Shown here: in pieces, positions 17,143 through 26,280 of the stretch | Numbering within the stretch: position 1 is the stretch's first letter | Layout of the letters: each line of letters starts with the position of its first letter | NCBI GenBank assembly: GCA_002409145.1 | Contig: DHUL01000040.1 | Coordinates: 16,590 to 69,209, forward strand | Reading direction: 5' to 3' | Source: Bacteroidales bacterium UBA5235 | GTDB taxonomy: Bacteria > Bacteroidota > Bacteroidia > Bacteroidales > VadinHA17 | DNA: 52,620 bases | Made by a program: the position numbers and the translations under genes | The notes under the pieces: model-generated | The model's database searches: none | Told to the model about the DNA's origin: nothing | What the model saw: only the letters and a program-made list of their open reading frames with translations

Positions 17143-17150
17143 TATATTTG
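17143..17150 (+). promoter_or_regulatory. -7 element of the PAS-tmk-tpiA operon
   Basis: TATATTTG, exact TAnnTTTG match, 25 bases before the ATG of the PAS gene at 17176. A clear -33 TTTG at the expected distance is not seen. Confidence 0.55.
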
Positions 17151-17175
17151 CTTTCTGTAAATTCAGATAAGTTAA

Positions 17176-17517
17176 ATGAAAGGCATAAACTGGGCTGAGG
17201 AACTGGGGGTGGCAATCACCGTTTCTGATACAGAGGGAAAGATACTTTACATGAACGGCAGGTCAGCCTCCACATTCGCTAAACAGGGAGGACGGGCACT
17301 GGTAGGTTCCAGCCTGACTGCATGTCATAAACCTGAATCATGGCAGAAAATCCTGCAGATACTTAAAACTGAAAGCACAAACTGTTATACGATTGAAAAA
17401 AACGGCGTAAAGAAAATGATCTATCAGGTTCCGTGGTACCGCGAAGGAACTGTTGCCGGTTTGGTCGAGCTTTCAATGGAGATTCCGTTTAAGATGGATC
17501 ATTTTGTCCGTAGCTGA
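17176..17517 (+). CDS. Small single-domain PAS protein
   Basis: 113 residues, cytosolic, essentially one PAS domain: ELGVAITVSDTEGKILYMNGRS (strands A-B), a central helix region ending in TACHKPESWQKILQIL, then ESTNCYTIEKNGVKKMIYQVPWYREGTVAGLVELSMEIP (strands G-I). The CHKPES element resembles the CHPPES segment of PAS modules in DUF438-type proteins, which have been linked to small-ligand or haem sensing; ligand binding here is inference. There is no output domain, so it must act through a partner. It is the first gene of a tight plus-strand unit, 19 bases before tmk. Confidence 0.8.
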   Translation: MKGINWAEELGVAITVSDTEGKILYMNGRSASTFAKQGGRALVGSSLTACHKPESWQKILQILKTESTNCYTIEKNGVKKMIYQVPWYREGTVAGLVELSMEIPFKMDHFVRS

Positions 17518-17536
17518 ACAACAAACTCCCCTGGAC

Positions 17537-18226
17537 ATGAAACTTATCGTAATAGAAGGTCTTGACGGCGCAGGCAAATCTACCCAGATCTCTTTACTGA
17601 AGGAGTGGTTTGCAGCAAGGCAGATGCAGTGCAGATATATTCACTTTCCACGGACTGACACACCCTACTTCGGCGAACTGATCGCCCGGTTCCTGAGAGG
17701 CGAGTTCGGAGACATCAGCAGCGTTGATCCCTACCTTGTCGCCATGCTTTATGCAGGCGACAGGAAAGATGCAGCAGCCATGATAGAAACATGGCTTGAA
17801 GAGAAATACTTTGTTGTTCTTGATCGTTATACCTATTCCAACATTGCCTATCAGTGCGCCAAGATGAACACTGAGGCTGAGGTGAGCAGTCTGAAAGAGT
17901 GGATACTGAGGCTGGAATTTGAACACTTTGGCATCCCGAAACCTGATGTCAACATCTTCCTTGACGTCCCCTTCAGGTTCACTGAAGAGAAACTCAGGAA
18001 CAAAAGGCTTGGAGATGACAGGACCTATCTCCTGGGAAGCAATGACATCCATGAGAGCAACCTTGAATTCCAGAAGAAAGTGCGCGATATCTACCTGAAG
18101 GTGGCGGAGGCTGATGACAACCTGCAGGTCATAAACTGCCGCGATGATGATAATCGCATGTCCGCTCCGGAAGAGATCTTCGAAATGATTCTTGACAAAC
18201 TCAAAGAAAGGAATATTCTGAGATGA
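17537..18226 (+). CDS. tmk: Thymidylate kinase
   Basis: 229 residues. Phosphorylates dTMP to dTDP for DNA synthesis. The start at 17537 gives the canonical N-terminus KLIVIEGLDGAGKSTQ with the P-loop (GLDGAGKST at residues 8-16); an upstream ATG at 17453 would overlap the PAS gene and add 28 unrelated residues. Other motifs: the DRYTYSNIAYQ substrate loop (DRY/S motif), PDVNIFLDVPF, and a basic LID segment (EEKLRNKRLGDDRTYL). At 229 residues it is slightly longer than E. coli Tmk. The next gene starts inside its last codons (ATGA overlap). Confidence 0.93.
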   Translation: MKLIVIEGLDGAGKSTQISLLKEWFAARQMQCRYIHFPRTDTPYFGELIARFLRGEFGDISSVDPYLVAMLYAGDRKDAAAMIETWLEEKYFVVLDRYTYSNIAYQCAKMNTEAEVSSLKEWILRLEFEHFGIPKPDVNIFLDVPFRFTEEKLRNKRLGDDRTYLLGSNDIHESNLEFQKKVRDIYLKVAEADDNLQVINCRDDDNRMSAPEEIFEMILDKLKERNILR

Positions 18227-19461
18227 AGTTGCTGATACAAACTGCAAGGATTATCACCGGGCTGCTTTTTGCTTTCTCCGGCTTTGTTAAAGGGATTGAC
18301 CCGATGGGTACGGCATTCAAGCTCGGTGATTACTTTTCAGCTTTTAAGATAGGGTTCCTAGATGACCTTGCCCTTCCACTGTCTCTGCTGCTCTGCCTCG
18401 TTGAATTTACGACGGGCATGATGCTTCTATCAGGAGCTCTTGTGAAACCGGCATCATGGATGGCAGCCTTATTTATGGCCATATTCACCCCTCTTACACT
18501 TATTCTTGCCATCTGGAATCCCGTCTCTGATTGCGGATGCTTCGGTGATGCCATTGTTCTTACCAACTGGCAGACCTTCATCAAGAATGTGATCATTATA
18601 ATTCCAGTTGTCTTCGTCTTCATTACAAGGAACGACGAGACCGGCGTCATGCCCTTAAAAGCAGGCCTGAACTTCACGGTGGCATATATCTTCCTGTTCC
18701 TCCTTTTTATGAGGATGAATCTCGCCTGGCTGCCGGTGATTGATTTCAGACCCTACAGCATCGGAACCAATATCGCTGAAGGCATGACAGTGCCTCAGGA
18801 TGCTGAGCCGGACAAATATGATATCCGTTTCATCTATGAAAAGGACGGGAAACAACAGGAGTTTACCCTTGAGAATTATCCGGCAGATGACACTATGTGG
18901 AAATTTATTGACCAGAAATCAGTGCTTATCTCAAAAGGTTATGAGCCGCCCATTCACGGGTTCTCACTAATGACGGAAGAGGGTACAGATATGACCGAAC
19001 AGGTCACCCGGAAGAACGGCGATGTGGTACTGATGGTCGCCCGCCGGCTTGACGAATCTGACAGAGACGGCCTGATGAAAGGCTACAGCCTCGGTATTGA
19101 ACTGCAGAAGAGAGGCACTGACTTCCATATTGTGACAGCCACCTCTCCGGCCGGGGCAGGGCCGCTTGTAACAGGATTCAGTACACTGTATGCCGATGAG
19201 ACAACCCTGAAAACTGTAATAAGATCTGACCCTGGCTTCGTCTTTCTGCACAATGGTACTGTCGCAGCCAAATGGTCATACCACAACCTTCCGGCACCGG
19301 GAAAATTCAGTAATGGTGACCTCAATGCACTGGCTCTCAGATCACGTGTCACAGCAGAAAACAGGCTGATTGCCATATGTGTGGTCATGTCTATCCTCGT
19401 GGCTATGGCACTTGCCTTACCCTTCAGGATGAAAAAAACTCAGGAAATCAACAATTTATAA
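18223..19461 (+). CDS. BT_3928-family DoxX/MauE-like membrane protein
   Basis: 412 residues. The first 165 residues are four transmembrane helices of the DoxX/MauE type (ARIITGLLFAFSGFVKGIDP, LPLSLLLCLVEFTTGMML, AALFMAIFTPLTLILAIWNP) with the diagnostic VSDCGCFGDAI motif (Cys104, Cys106) that suggests thiol chemistry, as in VKOR/DsbD-like quinone-linked relays. A periplasmic-looking domain of about 200 residues follows, then a final transmembrane helix (about 385-402) and a short basic tail. The family is conserved in Bacteroidota directly before tpiA, as here. It could transfer electrons to or from envelope thiols; not proven. Overlaps tmk by four bases. Confidence 0.85.
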   Translation: MKLLIQTARIITGLLFAFSGFVKGIDPMGTAFKLGDYFSAFKIGFLDDLALPLSLLLCLVEFTTGMMLLSGALVKPASWMAALFMAIFTPLTLILAIWNPVSDCGCFGDAIVLTNWQTFIKNVIIIIPVVFVFITRNDETGVMPLKAGLNFTVAYIFLFLLFMRMNLAWLPVIDFRPYSIGTNIAEGMTVPQDAEPDKYDIRFIYEKDGKQQEFTLENYPADDTMWKFIDQKSVLISKGYEPPIHGFSLMTEEGTDMTEQVTRKNGDVVLMVARRLDESDRDGLMKGYSLGIELQKRGTDFHIVTATSPAGAGPLVTGFSTLYADETTLKTVIRSDPGFVFLHNGTVAAKWSYHNLPAPGKFSNGDLNALALRSRVTAENRLIAICVVMSILVAMALALPFRMKKTQEINNL

Positions 19462-19480
19462 CTTAATCTATAATACTACA

Positions 19481-20239
19481 ATGAGAAAGAAAATAGTTGC
19501 AGGGAACTGGAAAATGAATATGAACCTGAACGAGGGGCTGGAGCTTGCCAGGGGGCTGAACAGTCATTTTACATCTAATCCTATTGGAGACAAGGAAGTT
19601 ATACTCTGCACCCCGTTCATTCACCTGGGAATAGTCAGCAATCTGCTGACAGCACCCGGTGTGACCGCAGGAGCCCAGAACTGCAATGACCACAAGTCAG
19701 GAGCATATACAGGGGAGGTATCCGCGGCAATGATAAAGAGCACCGGGGCAGGCAGTGTCATCATAGGGCATTCTGAAAGACGAACCTATTACGGAGAGAC
19801 TGACGAGTTGCTGGCTGTCAAGACCGCCGAAGCCTTGCGAAACGGACTGAGAGTTATCTTCTGCTGTGGCGAAGTACTTGCCGAAAGACAGGGTAATATC
19901 CACTTCGACATTGTAAAACGACAGCTGGAAAAGGGCCTGTTCGTTCTCCCGGCAGAAGAGTTCAGCAAATGTATTATAGCCTACGAGCCTGTATGGGCAA
20001 TAGGAACCGGAGTAACAGCCAGTCCTGAACAGGCTCAGGAGATGCATAGTTTTATCCGTCAACTGGTTAAGGATAAATACGGAAAGGAAGCAGCACATAA
20101 TACCACCATACTATATGGCGGGAGCTGCAAGGCATCCAATGCTGCAGAGCTTTTTGCCAATCCCGACGTTGACGGAGGTCTGATAGGCGGGGCTTCACTG
20201 GTGAAGGAGGAGTTCTGCAGTATCGTGAACGCACTCTGA
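19481..20239 (+). CDS. tpiA: Triosephosphate isomerase
   Basis: 252 residues. Interconverts dihydroxyacetone phosphate and glyceraldehyde-3-phosphate. All catalytic parts are visible: N9-W-K11 (GNWKMN), H97 in IIGHSERRTYYGE, E169 in YEPVWAIGTG, the flexible loop 6 that follows (GTGVTASPEQAQE), and the phosphate loops YGGSCKASNAAEL and GGLIGGASL. Normal length and no odd substitutions. It lies 19 bases after the BT_3928-like gene and 7 bases before the 1493-residue protein gene. Confidence 0.97.
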   Translation: MRKKIVAGNWKMNMNLNEGLELARGLNSHFTSNPIGDKEVILCTPFIHLGIVSNLLTAPGVTAGAQNCNDHKSGAYTGEVSAAMIKSTGAGSVIIGHSERRTYYGETDELLAVKTAEALRNGLRVIFCCGEVLAERQGNIHFDIVKRQLEKGLFVLPAEEFSKCIIAYEPVWAIGTGVTASPEQAQEMHSFIRQLVKDKYGKEAAHNTTILYGGSCKASNAAELFANPDVDGGLIGGASLVKEEFCSIVNAL

Positions 20240-20246
20240 AAAGTAC

Positions 20247-23200
20247 ATGAGGAAGATCATAATCACCATACTGGTTGCCGCTGGCATCGCCCCCTTGGTG
20301 TCAGCACAGGTCCAGCAACAGTTCTCCGGTGACACTGCCATGTTTACCACCGAGCTGACTGCATTTATGGGCACCCTGGTAAGCAAACCGGAAAAGGCTG
20401 AGGTTGATCTGTTTAACAGACTATATGACAGTACAGTGTTTTCCAGACCTGTCAAAAACAGGATTATCAACGTTGCGAGCCAGCTCAAGGGGCGCAGATT
20501 GAGCCAGTCTCCCGGTTTCATATTCTATATAAGGACACTGACTGACTTCATAGAGACGGAGCAGACACAGGATGAGGTAGACGTCTGGCTGACCGGACTC
20601 AGCGAGATGGCTTTTAACCCGCGTTTCTCAAATTCTTCCGTAGAAAAATTCATAGAGGTAACCGGACTGTTGCTGGTAGACAATACCATCTTTTCTGCAG
20701 GATCTGTCCGGTGGAAAGCTTCTGAAGGAAAGGTTGAGTTTGCCCGTGACACCGTACTGAAAATTGATATAGAAGCTGTTACACTGACTGCATACCTTGG
20801 ACGCGACAGCACCCGGATCCTGAACTTCACAGGGACATACTACCCTGACATCTTCAGACTCCATTGCCAGGAAGGATTGGTGACCTGGGAGAAAGCCGGA
20901 TATGACCCGTCCAAGGTTTATGCCAGGATAACTGATTTCGATATTGACGTTACAAAAAGTGAATATTCCTGTGACTCGGCACTCCTCACCCACCCTACCT
21001 ACTTCCACGTGCCGGTGCCAGGCAAACTTACAGACAGGGCTGTCAACATCATATCTCCGGACAAAGCCACAATGCCACGTTTCGAGACATATGAGACCAG
21101 GTTCTTTATCAAGGATATCTACAGGGGGGTTGACTTCGAAGGAGGACTGGCCCTGGAAGGAGCTATTGTCAGGGGAACCGGTTCAAACTGGTTCCCCGCA
21201 AGCGTGAAACTGTACCGTGCAGACACCCTCGCTATAAAAATCACCTCCAGGAATTTCATCCTCTCACAAAACTCCATCAGCAGCTATGAATCATCTCCCA
21301 CCCTCTACCTTGGGACTGACTCCATCTATCACTCAAACCTTGGATTCTCATATAATACCGAAACGCGGGAAGTGAGTATGTCCCGCACCAACAGTCCTCT
21401 GTCACGAGGACCATACTTTGACTCCTACCATAACATGGACCTCTATTTCGAGCATCTCCTTTGGGATATGGACAAGCCGACAATTATTATGTCACGGACA
21501 AGAGGCGCCTCAATCGGGTCAGCAAAGTTCGAATCAGTAACCTTTTACAATGAGGCTAACTTCTTCAGACTGATGAGGCTTGACGACGTACATCCCCTGT
21601 ACAGGGTCAGGGACTATGCCAGGCAATACGGTTTTGATGTTTTCCCGGTTGAGAGCTTCGCAAAATCAATCCGGATGCCTGTTGAGCAGACGACTGCATT
21701 ATGCATTGAACTGGCAAACAACGGTTTTCTGTTTTATGACCGTAACTTTAATGAAGTGGCGTTGAAGCCTAAGGTTGATGACTATATCGCAGCGTTCGCC
21801 AAAAAGAAGGACTATGATGCGATCACAATTTTCAGTGAAACAAGAGACAGCGAAGAGAATGCTATCCTGAACCTTAAAGATTACACCATTGATGTCAGGG
21901 GGGTTAGGGGGGTTTCGCTCAGCGACACCCAGAATGTGGCCATCCGGCCTTATGGTGGCCGGCTGATAATAGGTAAAAACAGGTCGATCAGCTTTGACGG
22001 CATAGTGCATGCCGGACTTTTTACCATATACGGAAAGGACTTCTCATTCAATTATGATACCTTCAATATAAGGCTTGCGAAGATCGATTCAATCAAGATT
22101 GCAGTGGAGACCGGGGAGAGAGACCCTTATGGCAGGCCGGTGATCAGGCAGATTGAAAACATGATTGAACTCGGTTCCGCAAACCTGCGCATCGATGACC
22201 CCAAAAACAAATCAGGGCTCAGAAGTTTGAAGCAGTACCCGATTATCAACTCAACCACTGATTCCTATATCTTCTATGATGAGATAACCGATCTTGATGG
22301 TTTGTACCCGAAGGAAAAGTTCTACTTCAGGCTTGACCCGTTTACCTACACCAATATAGACCATTACACCAACGAGGAGATGGCACTGGCCGGGGAGTTT
22401 GTCGGTGGAGGAATTATTGAGCCGATGCGCCAGACTCTGACAGTCCAGCCTGATACATCCCTGGGATTCTCAATGTCTATTCCCCCGGAGGGGATTCCCA
22501 TATTTGACGGAAGGGGAAGACTCTACAATCATCTTAGCATGAGTAACTCGGGCCTTATCGGGAGCGGCAGGGTCGAGCATATGACGGCTACGGCCGTTGC
22601 AGATACTTTCAGATTTTTCCCTGATTACATGCTGACCAGGGCAAAAACCTTCGATATGAAGCCGGATGCCGAAGGCAGGTTCCCCGTTCTTAATGCCCGG
22701 GATGTGGATATCCAGTGGCTCACTGACAAAGATGAATGGTATGCAATGAACAGTGCGGGCAAGGAATTCAGTATGTTCGGCAACGGTACCTCCATGGCCG
22801 GAACCCTCATCCTGCAGCCCGGCAGGATGAAAGGCCTGGGCGAAGTGAATACTGCTGATGCACGGATTACCTCTGAAACATTCTCCTTCGGGCCGGTGTC
22901 ATTCGAGGCTGACACTTCCGATTATTATCTCCGGGCGCTTAAAGGCAACGGATACGGATTCGTGGCCAGCGATGCCAGGACACATGTCGATTTTGCAACC
23001 CGGAAAGCATCATTCTGGCTAAATACTGATTCATCATTTGTGGTGCTGCCGGGGATAGAGTACATATCCAAGATGACCAGCTTTGAGTATGACATGGATA
23101 AGAAGATCATGGATATGTCACAGAAGGGCAGGGAGTCCGTTCCCCTCATGTCTCCTCATGAACTGCTGAAGGTTCCTCATGGCATGGAAGAGAAACCCAC

Positions 23201-24728
23201 ATTCCTCTCCACAAACAACATGAAGGATACTCTGAAATTTCAGTCAGGCTCAGCATCCTACTTCCTTCAGGATGAATACCTGATGGTGAAGGATGTCAAC
23301 TATATCCCGGTTGCTGATGCACTTATACAGCCGGGAGGAGGAGTGCTTTACATAGAAAGGGGAGCGCGCATCAGGCCCACTGAGAACGCTGTGGTGGCTG
23401 TCAACAACAGGCACCTGATACACTCGGCAGAACTTAACATAGAAAGCAGCGCAAGCTACAGCGGGTCGGGAAAGTATGACTATGTGAGTGCTGACGGCAG
23501 CAACCAGGTAATTGAGTTCACTGATATAAGGGTTGACACTATGGCCACCAAAGCCTCCGGCCACATTCCGGCAAACCGGAACTTCACCCTCAGTCCTGCC
23601 TTCACCTATTCCGGTGACGTGAGCCTGAGATCTGACAACGAACAACTGCTGTTCACCGGTGCTGCAGGCATAGTGACCGACTGCGGGAAGATCAACAGCA
23701 AGCAGTTTAAGTTCACAGCTCATATTGATCCGGCTAATGTGCTGATTCCGGTCAGCGACAAACCCCGTGACATTGATGATAATCTCCTCTTCTCCGGAAG
23801 TTTCGTGACACTTGATTCGGCAGGTGTTTACGGAACCTTCCTCTCTGAGAGGCATTCATGGAGCGATGCTCCCCTGCTGAATGCTGACGGTTTCCTTTTC
23901 CATGACAAAGGCAGTGACAGGTACCGGATCGCATCGATGGAGAAGCTTGCCGATCTCCGCAGACACGGAAACATGGTGACGTTTGACAGGAACATGTGCC
24001 TGCTTCTCAGTGAAGGGAAGATCAATTTCGGAGTTGACTACGGACTGCTCAGGATCAACAGTTCAGGATCAGTTACGCACAACACCGACTCATCAAGGGT
24101 GGAAGTGCATTCGATACTCGGATTCTCGTTCTATTTCAACGCCGAGGCGCTTAAAGCCATGGCTGGCGATATACGGACCAATCCGACACTCAAAACAGTC
24201 AATCTCTCCTCTGAATTCAACCAGAAAGCAATGCGCGATCTCCTGGGCGAAGAGGCCGCGAAAAAACTCAGCGAGGAGCTTCAGCTCTTCGGTGTGGTAC
24301 GCTCACTCCCGAAGGAATACACCTCGCAATTGCTTCTTAATGACGTCACGCTTCAGTGGAATCCCTATTCGATGTCTTTCATATCAAAAGGGAAGATCGG
24401 CATAGGATTTATCGGGGACCAGCCCATGAACGTTTATGTCGACGGATGGGTGGAGCTGCAGAGGAAAAGGTCTGGCGACCTCCTGGATATTTACCTCAAG
24501 GCAGGTGACAACACCTGGTACTGGTTCTCCTACGTAAGGGGGAAACTTATGAGCTATTCCTCCAGCCAGACCTACAACGATATCCTTGCAAACACCAAGG
24601 ACAAGCTTAGGAAAGATCCGAATTCAGATTCAAGAGTCAGCTTTGAGTACATGCCAGGGGTGCGTGACAGGCTCAGGAGTTTCCTACGAAGGATGGAAAG
24701 CGGCGGACTGGGATTCGAGGAGTATTAG
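20247..24728 (+). CDS. Very large exported beta-rich protein of unknown function (1493 aa)
   Basis: Signal peptide 1-20 (RKIIITILVAAGIAPLVSA). I recognise no named domain. Residues 25-130 are helical and include FMGTLVSKPEKAEVDLFNRLY. The rest is dominated by repeating short strands separated by turns, with recurrent statements such as GLFTIYGKDFSFNYDTFNIRL, SFEYDMDKKIMDMSQKGR and SLGFSMSIPPEGIPIFDGRGRLY; the style resembles OstA/LptD-like or AsmA-like beta-taco/beta-helix proteins, but this is an impression only. The C-terminal 150 residues are helical and basic (LLGEEAAKKLSEELQLF, NTKDKLRKDPNSD, RLRSFLRRME). No C-terminal secretion tag of Por type is seen. It follows tpiA by seven bases and is co-directional with tmk and the BT_3928 gene. 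Confidence 0.7.
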   Translation: MRKIIITILVAAGIAPLVSAQVQQQFSGDTAMFTTELTAFMGTLVSKPEKAEVDLFNRLYDSTVFSRPVKNRIINVASQLKGRRLSQSPGFIFYIRTLTDFIETEQTQDEVDVWLTGLSEMAFNPRFSNSSVEKFIEVTGLLLVDNTIFSAGSVRWKASEGKVEFARDTVLKIDIEAVTLTAYLGRDSTRILNFTGTYYPDIFRLHCQEGLVTWEKAGYDPSKVYARITDFDIDVTKSEYSCDSALLTHPTYFHVPVPGKLTDRAVNIISPDKATMPRFETYETRFFIKDIYRGVDFEGGLALEGAIVRGTGSNWFPASVKLYRADTLAIKITSRNFILSQNSISSYESSPTLYLGTDSIYHSNLGFSYNTETREVSMSRTNSPLSRGPYFDSYHNMDLYFEHLLWDMDKPTIIMSRTRGASIGSAKFESVTFYNEANFFRLMRLDDVHPLYRVRDYARQYGFDVFPVESFAKSIRMPVEQTTALCIELANNGFLFYDRNFNEVALKPKVDDYIAAFAKKKDYDAITIFSETRDSEENAILNLKDYTIDVRGVRGVSLSDTQNVAIRPYGGRLIIGKNRSISFDGIVHAGLFTIYGKDFSFNYDTFNIRLAKIDSIKIAVETGERDPYGRPVIRQIENMIELGSANLRIDDPKNKSGLRSLKQYPIINSTTDSYIFYDEITDLDGLYPKEKFYFRLDPFTYTNIDHYTNEEMALAGEFVGGGIIEPMRQTLTVQPDTSLGFSMSIPPEGIPIFDGRGRLYNHLSMSNSGLIGSGRVEHMTATAVADTFRFFPDYMLTRAKTFDMKPDAEGRFPVLNARDVDIQWLTDKDEWYAMNSAGKEFSMFGNGTSMAGTLILQPGRMKGLGEVNTADARITSETFSFGPVSFEADTSDYYLRALKGNGYGFVASDARTHVDFATRKASFWLNTDSSFVVLPGIEYISKMTSFEYDMDKKIMDMSQKGRESVPLMSPHELLKVPHGMEEKPTFLSTNNMKDTLKFQSGSASYFLQDEYLMVKDVNYIPVADALIQPGGGVLYIERGARIRPTENAVVAVNNRHLIHSAELNIESSASYSGSGKYDYVSADGSNQVIEFTDIRVDTMATKASGHIPANRNFTLSPAFTYSGDVSLRSDNEQLLFTGAAGIVTDCGKINSKQFKFTAHIDPANVLIPVSDKPRDIDDNLLFSGSFVTLDSAGVYGTFLSERHSWSDAPLLNADGFLFHDKGSDRYRIASMEKLADLRRHGNMVTFDRNMCLLLSEGKINFGVDYGLLRINSSGSVTHNTDSSRVEVHSILGFSFYFNAEALKAMAGDIRTNPTLKTVNLSSEFNQKAMRDLLGEEAAKKLSEELQLFGVVRSLPKEYTSQLLLNDVTLQWNPYSMSFISKGKIGIGFIGDQPMNVYVDGWVELQRKRSGDLLDIYLKAGDNTWYWFSYVRGKLMSYSSSQTYNDILANTKDKLRKDPNSDSRVSFEYMPGVRDRLRSFLRRMESGGLGFEEY

Positions 24729-24776
24729 GACGACAGTAACAGCTGAATAGCGCATTTAAGGCAGCAACCTGTGATT

Positions 24777-25286
24777 TCAATGACCCTGGGTGCGGCCTCT
24801 GTTGCCAAATTCAATGACCTCCATATCACTGACATTTTCACCGTCTATAGTGAACCGGAGCATTGTCATCACCTTGTGGATCCCGGTGCGGCCGGCTGCT
24901 CCCGGATTTATACACAGCATTGAATGGTTCCCGTCAAAGATCACCTTTGCTATATGAGAGTGCCCGCAGACGAATATATCCGGTTTAAGCTCCCTGATCA
25001 GCTCCAGCGCCCGTGGAGCATACCGGCCGGGATAACCGCCGATGTGAATCATCAGCACATTCTTTGAGCCTGCCCTGAAGAAGAGATACTCCTTCGTTTC
25101 CCTCCTTACGTCAAACCCGTCAATGTTACCCCATACGGCTCGCAACGGCCTGAATGCCTCCAGTTCGGCGATAACACCGGCATTGCCTGCGTCACCTGCA
25201 TGCCAGATCTCATCAACACCGGCAAAGTGTTCGTAAATAGCAGGGTCAACCCAGCCGTGCGTGTCTGATATCACTCCTATCCTCAT
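24777..25286 (-). CDS. YfcE-like metallophosphoesterase
   Basis: 169 residues, cytosolic calcineurin-like phosphodiesterase. Two-metal motifs in order: RIGVISDTHG (D-x-H), EIWHAGDAGN (GDxxN variant GDAGN), VWGNIDGFD (GNxD), MIHIGGYPG (H of the fourth block), and CGHSHIAKV (GHxH). These match YfcE/MJ0936-type phosphodiesterases, whose natural substrate is unsettled. The NPGAAGRTG stretch (NPGS block) is also present. It is divergent from rsmE; the two starts are about 60 bases apart. Confidence 0.9.
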   Translation of the reverse strand: MRIGVISDTHGWVDPAIYEHFAGVDEIWHAGDAGNAGVIAELEAFRPLRAVWGNIDGFDVRRETKEYLFFRAGSKNVLMIHIGGYPGRYAPRALELIRELKPDIFVCGHSHIAKVIFDGNHSMLCINPGAAGRTGIHKVMTMLRFTIDGENVSDMEVIEFGNRGRTQGH

Positions 25287-25323
25287 TGTCCGGATTTGAA
25301 AATTATCAAAACGCTAAAATCTG

Positions 25324-25331
25324 TAAATTTG
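25324..25331 (+). promoter_or_regulatory. -7 element of rsmE
   Basis: TAAATTTG, exact TAnnTTTG match, 17 bases before the ATG at 25349. It also supports that ATG over the upstream in-frame start at 25286, which would lie before the promoter. Confidence 0.6.
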
Positions 25332-25348
25332 TGCAAACTATTGACAGT

Positions 25349-26053
25349 ATGCAGATTTTTTATTGTAAAGATGTCTCCGGTGACAGGGCTGTTTTCAGCA
25401 GGGAAGAATCAGCACACTGCCTCAGGGTGCTGCGCATGCGCCGCGGTGACACCCTGACCTTTACCGACGGTAAGGGACACCTTTACGACGGAGTCATCGA
25501 CACTGATGACCCAAAAGGGATGGCAGTCACAGTCACTTCGGTAAACAGTGATCCCTGCCCCAGAAATTACATGCTTCATGTGGGCATATCACCACTTAAG
25601 AATGACGACAGGCTTGAATGGTTCATCGAGAAGGCGGTGGAAACCGGAATAGATGTCATCACACCTGTTATCTGCAGCCGCTCAGAAAAGAAGAGAATAA
25701 GAAGGGAAAGACTGGAAGGAATAATCATCTCGGCAATGAAACAATCGGGCCGGTGTATCCTCCCAAAGCTTGAGGAACCGGAATCACCGGAAGAGTTTCT
25801 GCGCAGACCTGCGAAGGGGAAAAGAGTTATTGCCACCTGCGACTCTTCATTCAACAGGACTGCCATAACTGAAGCCTTCGACCGGGGTGATGATGTTACG
25901 ATTCTCATCGGACCTGAGGGCGATTTCACCTCCCGGGAGGTGGAAACTGCCATCAGCGCCGGTTATACACCGGTGCATATCGGTGCCGGCCGTCTCAGAA
26001 CAGAAACAGCAGGCATCGCTGCCTGCTGCTCCGTATACCTGGCAAATATCTGA
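25349..26053 (+). CDS. rsmE: 16S rRNA m3U1498 methyltransferase
   Basis: 234 residues. SPOUT (trefoil-knot) methyltransferase that methylates N3 of U1498 of 16S rRNA in assembled 30S subunits. The start at 25349 gives MQIFYCKDVSGDRAVFSREE, and the N-terminal PUA-like domain contains SAHCLRVLRMRRGD. The catalytic knot has SPLKNDDRLEWFIEKAVETG, ITPVICSRSEK, MKQSGRCILPKLEEP, and the SAM-binding VTILIGPEGDFTSREVE and LGAGRLRTETAG-like IGAGRLRTETAGI. Complete. It ends two bases from the convergent Zn-ribbon gene. Confidence 0.95.
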   Translation: MQIFYCKDVSGDRAVFSREESAHCLRVLRMRRGDTLTFTDGKGHLYDGVIDTDDPKGMAVTVTSVNSDPCPRNYMLHVGISPLKNDDRLEWFIEKAVETGIDVITPVICSRSEKKRIRRERLEGIIISAMKQSGRCILPKLEEPESPEEFLRRPAKGKRVIATCDSSFNRTAITEAFDRGDDVTILIGPEGDFTSREVETAISAGYTPVHIGAGRLRTETAGIAACCSVYLANI

Positions 26054-26055
26054 AA

Positions 26056-26280
26056 TCAGGTGCTGGTAAAGAAATCGAATACGCTTGTTATCTTCTTTAC
26101 CGGCACATTATAGAACTCTGTGTAGCTGCATTTTTCGCATATCAAGGCTGAATATTTCCGGGCCTGAATATCAAAAAGCTGCGTAAAAAGATTGTGTGCA
26201 ACCCTGATCTCGCTGAGCCTGTATTTCCTGCCACCGCATTTCGGGCAGGTATACCTTATCACCGGCATTTCACTTTTCAT
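26056..26280 (-). CDS. Zn-ribbon nucleic-acid-binding protein (DUF2082-like)
   Basis: 74 residues from the ATG at 26278-26280; longer starts overlap the upstream gene heavily and add non-homologous residues. Two CxxC pairs (C12-PK-C15 and C48-EK-C51) with TCPKCGGRKY...RVAHNLFTQLFDIQARKYSALICEKCSYTEFY closely fit the PF09855-type ribbon (family consensus CPKCG...FDVQN..F..V.C..CGYTEFY). Function is unknown in the family. It is the last gene of a three-gene operon with an SPFH protein and a ribbon-helix-helix protein, and overlaps the RHH gene by 11 bases. Confidence 0.8.
   Translation of the reverse strand: MKSEMPVIRYTCPKCGGRKYRLSEIRVAHNLFTQLFDIQARKYSALICEKCSYTEFYNVPVKKITSVFDFFTST

Noticed and set aside
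17453..17536. Upstream start for tmk
   Set aside because: It overlaps the PAS gene and adds 28 residues before the P-loop; the ATG at 17537 gives the family N-terminus.
25286..25348. Upstream in-frame start for rsmE
   Set aside because: It precedes the -7 element and overlaps the yfcE-like start region; the ATG at 25349 fits the family.
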